Below, one piece after another: positions 1 through 7,306 of a stretch of DNA of 64,000 nt. Within the stretch, counting starts at the first letter, position 1. Each line of letters begins with the position of its first letter. The DNA comes from Actinacidiphila rubida (GTDB lineage Bacteria; Actinomycetota; Actinomycetes; Streptomycetales; Streptomycetaceae). The DNA lies in assembly GCF_900110255.1 (NCBI RefSeq), contig NZ_FODD01000007.1:62001-126000 (forward strand), read 5' to 3'. The position numbers were made by a program, and so were the translations under genes. The notes below the pieces were generated by a model, which ran no database searches, was not told the origin of the DNA, and worked only from the letters and a program-made list of their open reading frames with translations.

Positions 1-1
1 G

Positions 2-814
2 GACACGCTGCTCGGCTCGCCACCGCGGGAGAAGAGGAAGCGGGAGCTGGACCCGCTGGACCAGCTCACCGGCCTGGACGAGCTGATGCCGCAGCTCGGC
101 GAGACGGCCCGGGAGCGGGCCGAGCGGCTGGCCCGCGAACGCACCGAGTACACGCACGTCATCGTCGACGAGGCGCAGGACCTGACGCCCATGCAGTGGC
201 GGATGGTCGGCCGCCGCGGACGGACCGCGACGTGGACGATCGTCGGCGACCCCGCGCAGAGTTCGTGGTCGGACGTCGACGAGGCGGCCCAGGCGCGCGA
301 CGAGGCGCTCGGCACGCGGCCGCGCCGGCGGTTCACGCTGACCGTCAACTACCGCAACCCCGCGGAGATCGCGGAGGTCGCGTCCACCGTTCTGGCGCTG
401 GCCATGCCGGGCAGCGAGCCGCCGCGCGCGGTCCGCTCCACCGGGGTCGAACCGCGGTACGAGGTGGCCGGCGCGGACCTGGGCGCGGACGTGCGCGCGG
501 CCGCGGAGCGGTTGCTCGCCGAGGTGGACGGCACGGTCGGCGTCGTGGTGGCCATGAACCGCCGTGCGCAGGCCCGCGATTGGGTGGCGGGACTCGGGGA
601 CCGGGTCGTCGCGCTGGGCAGCCTGGAGGCGAAGGGGCTGGAGTACGACGCGACGGTCGTGGTGTCCCCGGCGGAGATCGCGGAGGAGTCCCCTGCGGGG
701 TTGCGGGTGCTGTACGTGGCGCTGACGCGGGCGACGCAGCGGCTCACCGTGGTGGCGCGGGAGGCGGATCTGCCCGACGCGGGCGGGGTTCCGGATCTGC
801 TCCGCGCGGACTAG
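2..814 (+). CDS. helR: HelD/HelR-type UvrD-like helicase, C-terminal part
   Basis: The reading frame is already open at the window edge, so only the last ~271 residues are present. It shows a Walker B box (VIVDEAQD), a GDPAQSSW segment, the superfamily 1 arginine motif VNYRNP, and near the end VLYVALTRATQRL, the last helicase motif. The pattern of DEAQDLTPMQWRM and GDPAQSSW fits HelD-type proteins, which bind RNA polymerase and recycle stalled complexes; in streptomycetes the HelR branch also lowers rifampicin sensitivity. The function is inferred from the family, because the N-terminal coiled coil that defines RNAP binding lies outside the window. It is followed by a strong hairpin terminator. 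Confidence 0.8.
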   Translation, partial: DTLLGSPPREKRKRELDPLDQLTGLDELMPQLGETARERAERLARERTEYTHVIVDEAQDLTPMQWRMVGRRGRTATWTIVGDPAQSSWSDVDEAAQARDEALGTRPRRRFTLTVNYRNPAEIAEVASTVLALAMPGSEPPRAVRSTGVEPRYEVAGADLGADVRAAAERLLAEVDGTVGVVVAMNRRAQARDWVAGLGDRVVALGSLEAKGLEYDATVVVSPAEIAEESPAGLRVLYVALTRATQRLTVVAREADLPDAGGVPDLLRAD

Positions 815-835
815 AGGCTGCCCCTCGGGCTTGGC

Positions 836-956
836 GCATCCGGGGCGCCGCCCCGTCCCGGGCGTGGGCGGCGTCCGGGGTACGGCCCCGTCCCGGGCGT
901 GGGCGGCGTCCGGGGTGCGGCCCCGTGCCGGGCGGGGCGGCATCCGGGGTGCCCCC
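836..956. repeat. 35-bp tandem repeat, about 3.4 copies
   Basis: Units start at 836, 871, 906 and 940 and follow the form GCRTCCGGGG...CCCCGTCCCGGGCGTGGGCG. The first two are 35 bp, the third 34 bp with two changes, and the fourth is cut short. Each unit contains an internal CGGGG...CCCCG arm, so RNA from either strand could fold. It lies between the helR stop and a terminator. Confidence 0.85.
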
Positions 957-990
957 GGGGGGCGTCGCCGTCTGGCGGTGGGGACATGGC

Positions 991-1018
991 GGAGGCCCCT
1001 CCCGGGGGAGGGGCCTCC
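991..1018 (+). terminator. Perfect 12-bp stem hairpin terminator
   Basis: GGAGGCCCCTCC (991-1002) pairs perfectly with GGAGGGGCCTCC (1007-1018) around a CGGG tetraloop and is followed by TT. It would end helR transcription and shield the malic enzyme leader from read-through. Confidence 0.85.
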
Positions 1019-1309
1019 TTGGCTTGCGACACCGGCCCGCCATGCTCGCCTCGCGGCAAGTGGGCGCTCGAAGCGCCTAAGGTTGGGCCCGGGGGCTTGG
1101 ATCGAGCCGGTGCCGTACCCAGGCTAACAAACGGATCCCCGAACCTCTTCCCCTGGACGGCAATCCCCGGGGTCTTCCGGGCCCTTGCCGAGGATTCACA
1201 TCGTGGAAGTAGTCTTCCGTCATCTGCCGGTTTCCTGGTACTCGCCGGTAGATGCAACGATCGATCCGCATCACGAACAACCCTCAGCAGGAACCGGAAG
1301 AAGGTCGTC

Positions 1310-2755
1310 ATGGCAACGGCGCCAAGCGTCTCGTACTCGATCACGGTGCGGCTGGAGGTCCCCGCGAGCGGGACCGCGGTCAGCCAGCTCACCACCGCGG
1401 TGGAGTCCTCCGGAGGATCCGTCACCGGTCTGGACGTCACCGCGTCGGGCCACGAGAAGCTGCGCATCGACGTCACCGTGGCCGCCAGTTCCACCGCGCA
1501 CGCCGACGAGATCGTCAGCAACCTGCGGCACATCGACGGCGTGTCCATCGGCAAGGTCTCCGACCGTACGTTCCTGATGCACCTCGGCGGCAAGATCGAG
1601 ATGCAGTCCAAGCACCCCATCCGCAACCGCGACGACCTGTCCATGATCTACACGCCCGGCGTGGCGCGGGTGTGCATGGCGATCGCGGAGAACCCCGAGG
1701 ACGCGCGCCGGCTGACCATCAAGCGCAACTCCGTCGCGGTGGTCACGGACGGCTCCGCGGTGCTGGGCCTGGGCAACATCGGGCCGAAGGCCGCCCTTCC
1801 GGTGATGGAGGGCAAGGCGGCGCTGTTCAAGCGGTTCGCCGGCATCGACGCGTGGCCGCTGTGCCTGGACACCCAGGACCCCGACCAGATCGTGGAGATC
1901 GTCAAGGCGATCGCGCCCGGCTTCGCCGGCATCAACCTGGAGGACATCTCCGCGCCGCGCTGCTTCGAGATCGAGGCGCGGCTGCGCGAGGCGCTGGACA
2001 TCCCGGTCTTCCACGACGACCAGCACGGCACCGCCATCGTGGTGCTGGCGGCGCTGACCAACGCGCTGCGCTGCGTCGGCAAGGAGATGGACGCGCTGCG
2101 GGTCGTCATGTCCGGCGCGGGCGCGGCCGGCACGGCCATCCTGAAGCTGCTGATGGCCGCGGGCGTCAAGCACGCGGTGGTCGCGGACATCCACGGCGTG
2201 GTGCACGCCGGGCGCGAGGACCTGGCGAGCGGCGAGGCCGGCCCGGCGCTGCGCTGGATCGCGGACAACACCAACCCCGAGGGCGTCACCGGCACCCTGA
2301 AGGAGGCCGTGGTGGGCGCCGACGTCTTCATCGGCGTCTCGGCCCCGAACGTGCTGGACGGCACCGACGTCGCCCGCATGGCCGATGACGCGATCGTCTT
2401 CGCGCTGGCGAACCCCGACCCCGAGGTGGACCCCGGTGTGGCCCGCGAGACGGCCGCCGTGGTGGCCACCGGACGCAGCGACTTCCCGAACCAGATCAAC
2501 AACGTGCTGGTCTTCCCGGGCGTCTTCCGCGGCCTGCTGGACGCCCAGTCCCGGACGGTCAACACCGAGATGATGCTGGCCGCCGCGCGGGCCCTGGCGG
2601 GCGTCGTCGGGGACCACGAACTGAACCCCAACTACATCATTCCCAGCGTCTTCAACGACAAGGTGGCCGGTGCGGTGGCCGGTGCCGTGCGGGACGCCGC
2701 GAGGGCCCAGGGACCCGCCGTCGCCGCCGCCGGCCGGGGCTCCGTTCCGGCCTGA
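1310..2755 (+). CDS. NAD(P)-dependent malic enzyme with N-terminal ACT domain
   Basis: This 481-residue cytosolic enzyme would decarboxylate malate to pyruvate, feeding acetyl-CoA and reducing power from the TCA cycle. Residues ~8-85 read as an ACT domain (SITVRLEVPASGTAV...), a small ligand-binding fold that implies allosteric control. The catalytic part follows, with MIYTPGVA, the HDDQHGTA metal/substrate motif near residue 235, and a Rossmann glycine run GAGAAGTAILK. The start ATG at 1310 is preceded by GGAAGAAGG and begins the ACT domain cleanly; the same frame stays open far upstream, but that part is translated intergenic repeat. The coenzyme (NAD or NADP) cannot be settled from the sequence. 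Confidence 0.92.
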   Translation: MATAPSVSYSITVRLEVPASGTAVSQLTTAVESSGGSVTGLDVTASGHEKLRIDVTVAASSTAHADEIVSNLRHIDGVSIGKVSDRTFLMHLGGKIEMQSKHPIRNRDDLSMIYTPGVARVCMAIAENPEDARRLTIKRNSVAVVTDGSAVLGLGNIGPKAALPVMEGKAALFKRFAGIDAWPLCLDTQDPDQIVEIVKAIAPGFAGINLEDISAPRCFEIEARLREALDIPVFHDDQHGTAIVVLAALTNALRCVGKEMDALRVVMSGAGAAGTAILKLLMAAGVKHAVVADIHGVVHAGREDLASGEAGPALRWIADNTNPEGVTGTLKEAVVGADVFIGVSAPNVLDGTDVARMADDAIVFALANPDPEVDPGVARETAAVVATGRSDFPNQINNVLVFPGVFRGLLDAQSRTVNTEMMLAAARALAGVVGDHELNPNYIIPSVFNDKVAGAVAGAVRDAARAQGPAVAAAGRGSVPA

Positions 2756-2905
2756 CCGACGGTGACCGTTCGTCGCCCTCCCGTCACGCTCGGACGGCCG
2801 GAAGCGGAATCGTGTTCCGAGCGTCGACGAGGGGACGACAATCCGTCATCGAGCCCCTCCTGCCGCGGTTTTTCCGCGACTCGCGCGAGCGGTGGATTGG
2901 CTTTC

Positions 2906-2921
2906 CCCCCATATATGGGGG
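2906..2921. promoter_or_regulatory. Palindrome CCCCC-ATATAT-GGGGG upstream of hup
   Basis: This is a perfect 16-bp palindrome with an AT core, about 87 bp before the hup start codon. TTGGCT (2897-2902) and CAGGAT (2922-2927) flank it with a 19-bp gap and could serve as -35 and -10, which would put the palindrome in the promoter spacer. No known regulator motif is recognised. Confidence 0.5.
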
Positions 2922-3007
2922 CAGGATGCACACCTGGGCAGTGCGGCACCGGGCAACAGCTTCGAGCCCGCACGCCCCCATGGCAGAAAGAACACGGGAG
3001 TACAGAT

Positions 3008-3289
3008 ATGAACCGCAGTGAGCTGGTGGCCGCGCTGGCCGACCGCGCCGAGGTGACCCGCAAGGACGCCGACGCCGTTCTGGCCGCGTTCGCTGAGACC
3101 GTCGGTGAGATCGTGGCCAAGGGTGACGAGAAGGTCACCATCCCCGGCTTCCTGACCTTCGAGCGGACCCACCGTGCCGCCCGTACCGCCCGCAACCCGC
3201 AGACCGGTGAGCCGATCGAGATCCCGGCCGGCTACAGCGTGAAGGTCTCCGCGGGCTCCAAGCTCAAGGAAGCCGCGAAGGGCAAGTAA
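3008..3289 (+). CDS. hup: HU-family DNA-binding protein
   Basis: This 93-residue histone-like protein bends and compacts DNA in the nucleoid. It begins MNRSELVAALADRA, and the β-arm signature is at residues 47-68 (GFLTFERTHRAARTARNPQTGE), with the intercalating proline in the RNP tip. It ends just after the arm, so it is the short HupA form and not the long HupS form with a lysine-rich histone-H1-like tail. GGGAG at 2996-3000 gives a good ribosome binding site. It is monocistronic between a long leader and a bidirectional terminator. Confidence 0.95.
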   Translation: MNRSELVAALADRAEVTRKDADAVLAAFAETVGEIVAKGDEKVTIPGFLTFERTHRAARTARNPQTGEPIEIPAGYSVKVSAGSKLKEAAKGK

Positions 3290-3326
3290 GCAGCCCCGGG
3301 CGCCTCACAGCGTCACAGCGACACGG

Positions 3327-3367
3327 CGAAGGGCGGCCGCTCCCCGCGAGGGGGCGGCCGCCCTTCG
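3327..3367. terminator. Bidirectional terminator hup/murA
   Basis: A 14-bp perfect stem pairs CGAAGGGCGGCCGC (3327-3340) with its complement at 3354-3367, extended by CCCC/GGGG inside. It sits between the convergent hup and murA stops and can serve both strands. Confidence 0.9.
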
Positions 3368-3384
3368 GCGTTGCCAGGGGGCCG

Positions 3385-4800
3385 TCAGGCCACGGCGACA
3401 CTCGCCGCGTCGCCGTCCGCCGCGGCTTCGTCGGCTTCGCCGTCCTGCCCCGGCAGCTCGACGTGCGCTCCGAGGCTCTCCAGCTTCGCCATGAAGTTCT
3501 CGTAGCCGCGGTTGATCAGGTCGATGCCGTGCACCCGCGAGGTGCCCTGCGCCGCCAGCGCCGCGATCAGGTAGGAGAAGCCGCCGCGCAGGTCGGGGAT
3601 GACCAGGTCGGCGCCCTGCAGCTTGGTCGGGCCCGAGACCACCGCCGAATGGAGGAAGTTGCGCTGCCCGAACCGGCAGGCGCTGCCGCCCAGGCACTCG
3701 CGGTAGAGCTGGATGTGCGCGCCCATCTGGTTGAGCGCGGAGGTGAAGCCCAGCCGGGACTCGTAGACCGTCTCGTGCACGATCGACAGCCCCGAGGCCT
3801 GGGTCAGCGCGACCACCAGCGGCTGCTGCCAGTCGGTCTGGAAGCCGGGGTGCACGTCCGTCTCCAGCGCGATGGCGTTCAGCGGGCCGCCCGGGTGCCA
3901 GAAGCGGATGCCCGCGTCGTCGATCTCGAAGGCGCCGCCGACCTTCCTGAAGGTGTTCAGGAACGTCATCATCGAGCGCTGCTGGGCGCCGCGGACGTAG
4001 ATGTTGCCCTCGGTCGCCAGGGCCGCGCTCGCCCACGACGCCGCCTCCAGGCGGTCGGGAAGGGCGCGGTGCGTGTAGCCGCCCAGCGTCTCGACACCGG
4101 TGATACGGATGGTGCGGTCGGTGTCCACGGAAATGATCGCGCCCATTTTCTGCAGAACGCAGATCAGGTCCTCGATCTCCGGTTCGACGGCCGCGTTGGT
4201 GAGTTCCGTCACTCCTTCCGCCAGGACCGCGGTCAGCAGCACCTGTTCGGTGGAGCCCACGGACGGATACGGAAGCCGGATCCGGCAGCCGCGCAGCCCC
4301 CGCGGCGCCTCCAGGTACTGCCCGTCGTCGCGCTTCTCGATGGTCGCGCCGAACTTGCGCAGCACGTCGAAGTGGAAGTCGATCGGCCGGCCGCCGATGT
4401 CGCAGCCGCCCAGGCCCGGGATGAACGCGTGGCCCAGGCGGTGCAGAAGCGGGCCGCAGAAGAGGATCGGGATCCGCGAGGAGCCCGCGTGCGCGTCGAT
4501 GTCCGCGACGTTCGCGCTCTCCACCCGCGTCGGATCGAGCACCAGCTCGCCCGGCTCCTCGCCGGCGCTGACGGTGACGCCGTGCAGTTGCAGCAGCCCG
4601 CGCACGACGCGCACGTCCCTGATGTCCGGGACGTTGCGCAGCCTGCTCGGCGCACTGCCGAGCAGGGCGGCCACCATGGCCTTCGGCACGAGGTTCTTCG
4701 CACCTCTGACACGGATCTCGCCCTCAAGAGGGGTCCCACCATGGACAAGCAGTACGTCGGCGATGTCGGTCATGGAACTCGCGATCGTCGGAGCGGTCAT
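3385..4800 (-). CDS. murA: UDP-N-acetylglucosamine 1-carboxyvinyltransferase MurA
   Basis: This enzyme transfers enolpyruvate from PEP to UDP-GlcNAc, the first committed step of peptidoglycan synthesis in the cytosol. The ORF has 471 residues. The catalytic loop LGGCDIGGRP places the essential cysteine at residue 133; a cysteine here predicts fosfomycin sensitivity, unlike the Asp variant of mycobacteria. Other signatures are RGAKNLVPKAM near the N-terminus and RGGFSYLIAALAA near the C-terminus, with a short acidic/alanine tail. An internal ATG at residue 10 (MTDIADVLLVHGG, start at 4773) fits family alignments equally well, and neither ATG has a clear ribosome binding site. It is divergent from yqgE. 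Confidence 0.95.
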   Translation of the reverse strand: MTAPTIASSMTDIADVLLVHGGTPLEGEIRVRGAKNLVPKAMVAALLGSAPSRLRNVPDIRDVRVVRGLLQLHGVTVSAGEEPGELVLDPTRVESANVADIDAHAGSSRIPILFCGPLLHRLGHAFIPGLGGCDIGGRPIDFHFDVLRKFGATIEKRDDGQYLEAPRGLRGCRIRLPYPSVGSTEQVLLTAVLAEGVTELTNAAVEPEIEDLICVLQKMGAIISVDTDRTIRITGVETLGGYTHRALPDRLEAASWASAALATEGNIYVRGAQQRSMMTFLNTFRKVGGAFEIDDAGIRFWHPGGPLNAIALETDVHPGFQTDWQQPLVVALTQASGLSIVHETVYESRLGFTSALNQMGAHIQLYRECLGGSACRFGQRNFLHSAVVSGPTKLQGADLVIPDLRGGFSYLIAALAAQGTSRVHGIDLINRGYENFMAKLESLGAHVELPGQDGEADEAAADGDAASVAVA

Positions 4801-4943
4801 ACGGGAAGGGGCGGCGCGCGGCCGTGAACCGGAACAGGCCCCGCGCGCTCTGCCGCGCGGGAACCACGAAGAGATGGTAATGCGCCTGACGACCCCTCGC
4901 GGTTGACCCTCCGTGTGCCCCGTCCATGCGGGATCATGGGTCC

Positions 4944-5522
4944 ATGACCGAGGTGTCCTCGCTCACCGGGCGACTGCTGGTCGCCACGCCGAAGCTGGCG
5001 GACCCCAACTTCGACCGTGCCGTGGTGCTGCTGCTGGACCACGACGTGGAGGGCACGCTGGGCGTCGTCCTCAACCGTCCCACCCCTGTCGGGGTGCGCG
5101 ACGTGCTGGAGCCGTGGGCCGCGCTGGCCGGCGTGCCGCCGGTCGTCTTCCAGGGCGGACCGGTGTCGCTGGACTCGGCGCTCGGCCTCGCCGTGGTGCC
5201 CGGCGAACCGGGGCCCGAGGAGGGCGGCGGGGTGCTGGGCTGGCGCCGGGTGCACGGCGCGATCGGCCTGGTCGACCTGGAGGCGCCGCCGGAACTGCTG
5301 GCCGCGGAGCTCGGCTCGCTGCGGATCTTCGCCGGCTACTCGGGCTGGGGCCCGGGCCAGCTGGAGAAGGAACTGGTCGACGGCGCCTGGTACGTGGTGG
5401 AGTCCGAGCCCGGTGACGTGTCCGCGCCGGACCCGGAGCGGATGTGGCGCTCGGTGCTGCGCCGGCAGCGCAACGAGCTGGCGATGGTGGCCACGTATCC
5501 CGACGATCCGAGTCTCAATTAG
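4944..5522 (+). CDS. YqgE/AlgH family protein
   Basis: This 192-residue protein belongs to the UPF0301 family. It opens with LTGRLLVATPKLADPNFDRAVV and has the LNRPT and FQGGPV motifs typical of the family, plus the late GYSGWGPGQLE signature. The biochemical role is not established; the AlgH name comes from an alginate-regulator phenotype in Pseudomonas. I chose the ATG at 4944 because conservation starts there; an in-frame ATG at 4926 would add six residues. It is followed 11 bp later by the DUF3039 gene, so the two may be co-transcribed. Confidence 0.88.
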   Translation: MTEVSSLTGRLLVATPKLADPNFDRAVVLLLDHDVEGTLGVVLNRPTPVGVRDVLEPWAALAGVPPVVFQGGPVSLDSALGLAVVPGEPGPEEGGGVLGWRRVHGAIGLVDLEAPPELLAAELGSLRIFAGYSGWGPGQLEKELVDGAWYVVESEPGDVSAPDPERMWRSVLRRQRNELAMVATYPDDPSLN

Positions 5523-5533
5523 GCTTGAGAGTC

Positions 5534-5827
5534 ATGAGCACTCTCGAGCCCGAGCGCGGGACGGGCACCGGCACCCTGGTCGAGCCGACTCCGCAGCTCT
5601 CCCACGGTGACGGCGACCACGAGCGCTACGCGCACTACGTCCAGAAGGACAAGATCATGGCGAGCGCGCTCGACGGTACGCCCGTCGTCGCGCTGTGCGG
5701 CAAGGTCTGGGTCCCCGGGCGGGACCCGAAGAAGTACCCGGTCTGCCCGATGTGCAAGGAGATCTACGACGGCATGCCCGTCGGCGGCGGGGGCGGCGAC
5801 AAGTCCGGCGGGGGCGGCAACGGCTGA
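5534..5827 (+). CDS. DUF3039 small zinc-ribbon-like protein
   Basis: This 97-residue actinobacterial protein has no assigned function. The conserved core is HYVQKDKI followed by ALCGKVWVPGRDPKKYPVC and CxxC (CPMC); the three cysteines could bind zinc. The C-terminus is a glycine-rich tail. The start codon lies in the loop of a small hairpin formed by GAGAGT (5527-5532) and ACTCTC (5540-5545), while TCTCAA/TTGAGA (5513-5518/5525-5530) forms an overlapping alternative, so translation could be structure-controlled. Confidence 0.85.
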   Translation: MSTLEPERGTGTGTLVEPTPQLSHGDGDHERYAHYVQKDKIMASALDGTPVVALCGKVWVPGRDPKKYPVCPMCKEIYDGMPVGGGGGDKSGGGGNG

Positions 5828-5852
5828 CAGCGGCGCGATCGGTCCTGAGGGC

Positions 5853-7178
5853 ATGCCCGACGACGACGCGCCACTCGACCCGTTCGACGAGCGCGAGGTG
5901 TACGACATCCTCGGCTCGTCGGACGCGTTCGGCATGTCCGCGTCCGAGGAGGAGTCCGACGCCGGGAGCGGCGAGCGGGTGCACGCCCTCGTCGCCCAGG
6001 GCCGGTTCGCGGACGCCCATCGCGTGGTCAGCGACGCCTTCGTCGAGCGGAACGGCAGTGCGGGCTACCTGCTGCGCGCCTGGGTGCTGACCCAGGAGCG
6101 GCGGCCGGTGGCGGCCCGCGAGGCCGTCGACTGGGCGCTGGCGCACGCCGGGCCCGGCGAGGCCGCCGACGTCTTCGTGCTGGCCGGCGTCGTGCTGCTG
6201 TCGCTGGACGAGGCGCACGCCGCGCTGACCGTGGCGCTGCGCGCCTCCGGTGCGGACCCCGACGGCTGGGAGCCGTCGGTGCTGCTCTCCGACGTCTACC
6301 GGCGGCTGGGCCGGCAGCCCGACGCCGTGGCCGCGGCCCGGCGCGCGGTCGCGGCCGCGCCCCACGAGGCCGAGGCGCAGGTGGCGCTGGCCCGCTCCCT
6401 CTCCTCCGGCCGCGGGCTCACCGGCCGGATACCGCGCCGGCACCGCGCCGAGCACGCCGCCGTGGTCCGGCGGGCCCTCGAACTGGGCGCCGACCCGGCC
6501 CAGCTGACCGCCCCGCGCGGCGGCATGGTGATCGGCGGCATCGGCCTGGCCCTGTTCTGGGCCACGCAGCTGTACCGGATCGAGACCGGCGGCACCTGGC
6601 AGCTGATCGCCGGGGGCGCCGTGATCGCCGTCACACTGGTGATCATCGCCCTCGTGGCGCGGGCCGGCACCAGGCGCTCCGGAGTCACCCTGCGGGCCCG
6701 GCTGCGCGGCATCAGGGCCACCACCCGCACCGAGATGGCCGGCGACACGTGGCTGTGGCGGATCAGCGCGGTGCACGTCTCCGCCTCGCTGCCGCTGCCG
6801 GTGCTGCTCACCACCGGGCTGGTCGCCGACCGCGGCTGGCACGGCCAGCACTGGCCGCTGTGGGCCGCCTCACTCGCCACCCTCACCGGCCTCGGCGCCG
6901 TCCTGCTCCTCGTCGCCGCGGTCCCGTGGTGGTACGGCGGTGCGCTCGCCCGCCGGATCGTGCAGTACGGCGGGCTGTTCCGGCTGCACCTGTGCGCGGC
7001 CGCCGCCCTGTCCGGCGGCACCCTCGCACTGGCCACCCGCGGCGACGCCACCCGCGGGCAGTGGGCCGCGCTGGCCGTCGCGCACCTGGCGTGGACGGTC
7101 GGCGGCTGGGCCGCGGCGCTCGTGCTGGGCGGCCGCCTGCAGGCGCAGCGCCGCCGGGACCTGGCCCAACTGGCCTGA
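5853..7178 (+). CDS. TPR-containing membrane protein of unknown function
   Basis: This protein has 441 residues. After an acidic N-terminus (DDDAPLDPFDEREVYDILG), residues ~45-210 form alanine-rich helical pairs that read like degenerate tetratricopeptide repeats (AHRVVSDAF, AREAVDWAL, DAVAAARRAVAAAPHEAEA). The C-terminal half has about six hydrophobic segments (GGMVIGGIGLALFWA, LIAGGAVIAVTLVIIALVA, LLLVAAVPWWYGGALA and others). A cytosolic scaffold anchored by a polytopic membrane domain is the simplest reading. It starts 25 bp after DUF3039 and is probably in the same transcript. No enzymatic motif was seen. Confidence 0.75.
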   Translation: MPDDDAPLDPFDEREVYDILGSSDAFGMSASEEESDAGSGERVHALVAQGRFADAHRVVSDAFVERNGSAGYLLRAWVLTQERRPVAAREAVDWALAHAGPGEAADVFVLAGVVLLSLDEAHAALTVALRASGADPDGWEPSVLLSDVYRRLGRQPDAVAAARRAVAAAPHEAEAQVALARSLSSGRGLTGRIPRRHRAEHAAVVRRALELGADPAQLTAPRGGMVIGGIGLALFWATQLYRIETGGTWQLIAGGAVIAVTLVIIALVARAGTRRSGVTLRARLRGIRATTRTEMAGDTWLWRISAVHVSASLPLPVLLTTGLVADRGWHGQHWPLWAASLATLTGLGAVLLLVAAVPWWYGGALARRIVQYGGLFRLHLCAAAALSGGTLALATRGDATRGQWAALAVAHLAWTVGGWAAALVLGGRLQAQRRRDLAQLA

Positions 7179-7199
7179 TCCAGGCCGTCCCCACGCCTC

Positions 7200-7231
7200 C
7201 CCCACGCGGGCCGCCGCGACCCCGTGTGGGG
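7200..7231 (+). terminator. Imperfect hairpin terminator
   Basis: CCCCAC-G-CGGG (7200-7210) pairs with CCCG-T-GTGGGG (7221-7231) with one mismatch around a ~10-nt loop. It would separate the TPR gene from the regulated hexosaminidase promoter. Confidence 0.5.
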
Positions 7232-7262
7232 CAACCGTGCGGAATGACGGTCCGGTTGGTGA

Positions 7263-7278
7263 ATTGGTCTATGCCAAT
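7263..7278. promoter_or_regulatory. dre-like DasR operator
   Basis: ATTGGTCTATGCCAAT matches 12 of 16 positions of the DasR-responsive element A(C/G)TGGTCTAGACCA(C/G)T and is itself an inverted repeat (ATTGG/CCAAT). It lies 29 bp before the hexosaminidase start, at a place where a bound repressor would block transcription. DasR is the GntR-family GlcNAc regulator, released by glucosamine-6-phosphate. Confidence 0.75.
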
Positions 7279-7306
7279 AGACGGGCCGAGGGGCAGGATG
7301 ACCCCC

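Larger units (their letters stand above)
815..1309. other. Intergenic region helR–malic enzyme
   Basis: This 495-bp gap has three parts: the 35-bp tandem repeat just after helR, the terminator hairpin at 991-1018, and about 290 bp of leader before the malic enzyme. The leader is less GC-rich around 1190-1290 and probably holds the promoter. I could not pick a convincing -35/-10 pair or a palindrome in it, and no ORF in it looks coding. Confidence 0.6.

Noticed and set aside
836-956. Possible CRISPR array
   Set aside because: The repeats are directly adjacent with no spacers, and no cas genes are in the window. The same holds for the 12-bp and 9-bp arrays.
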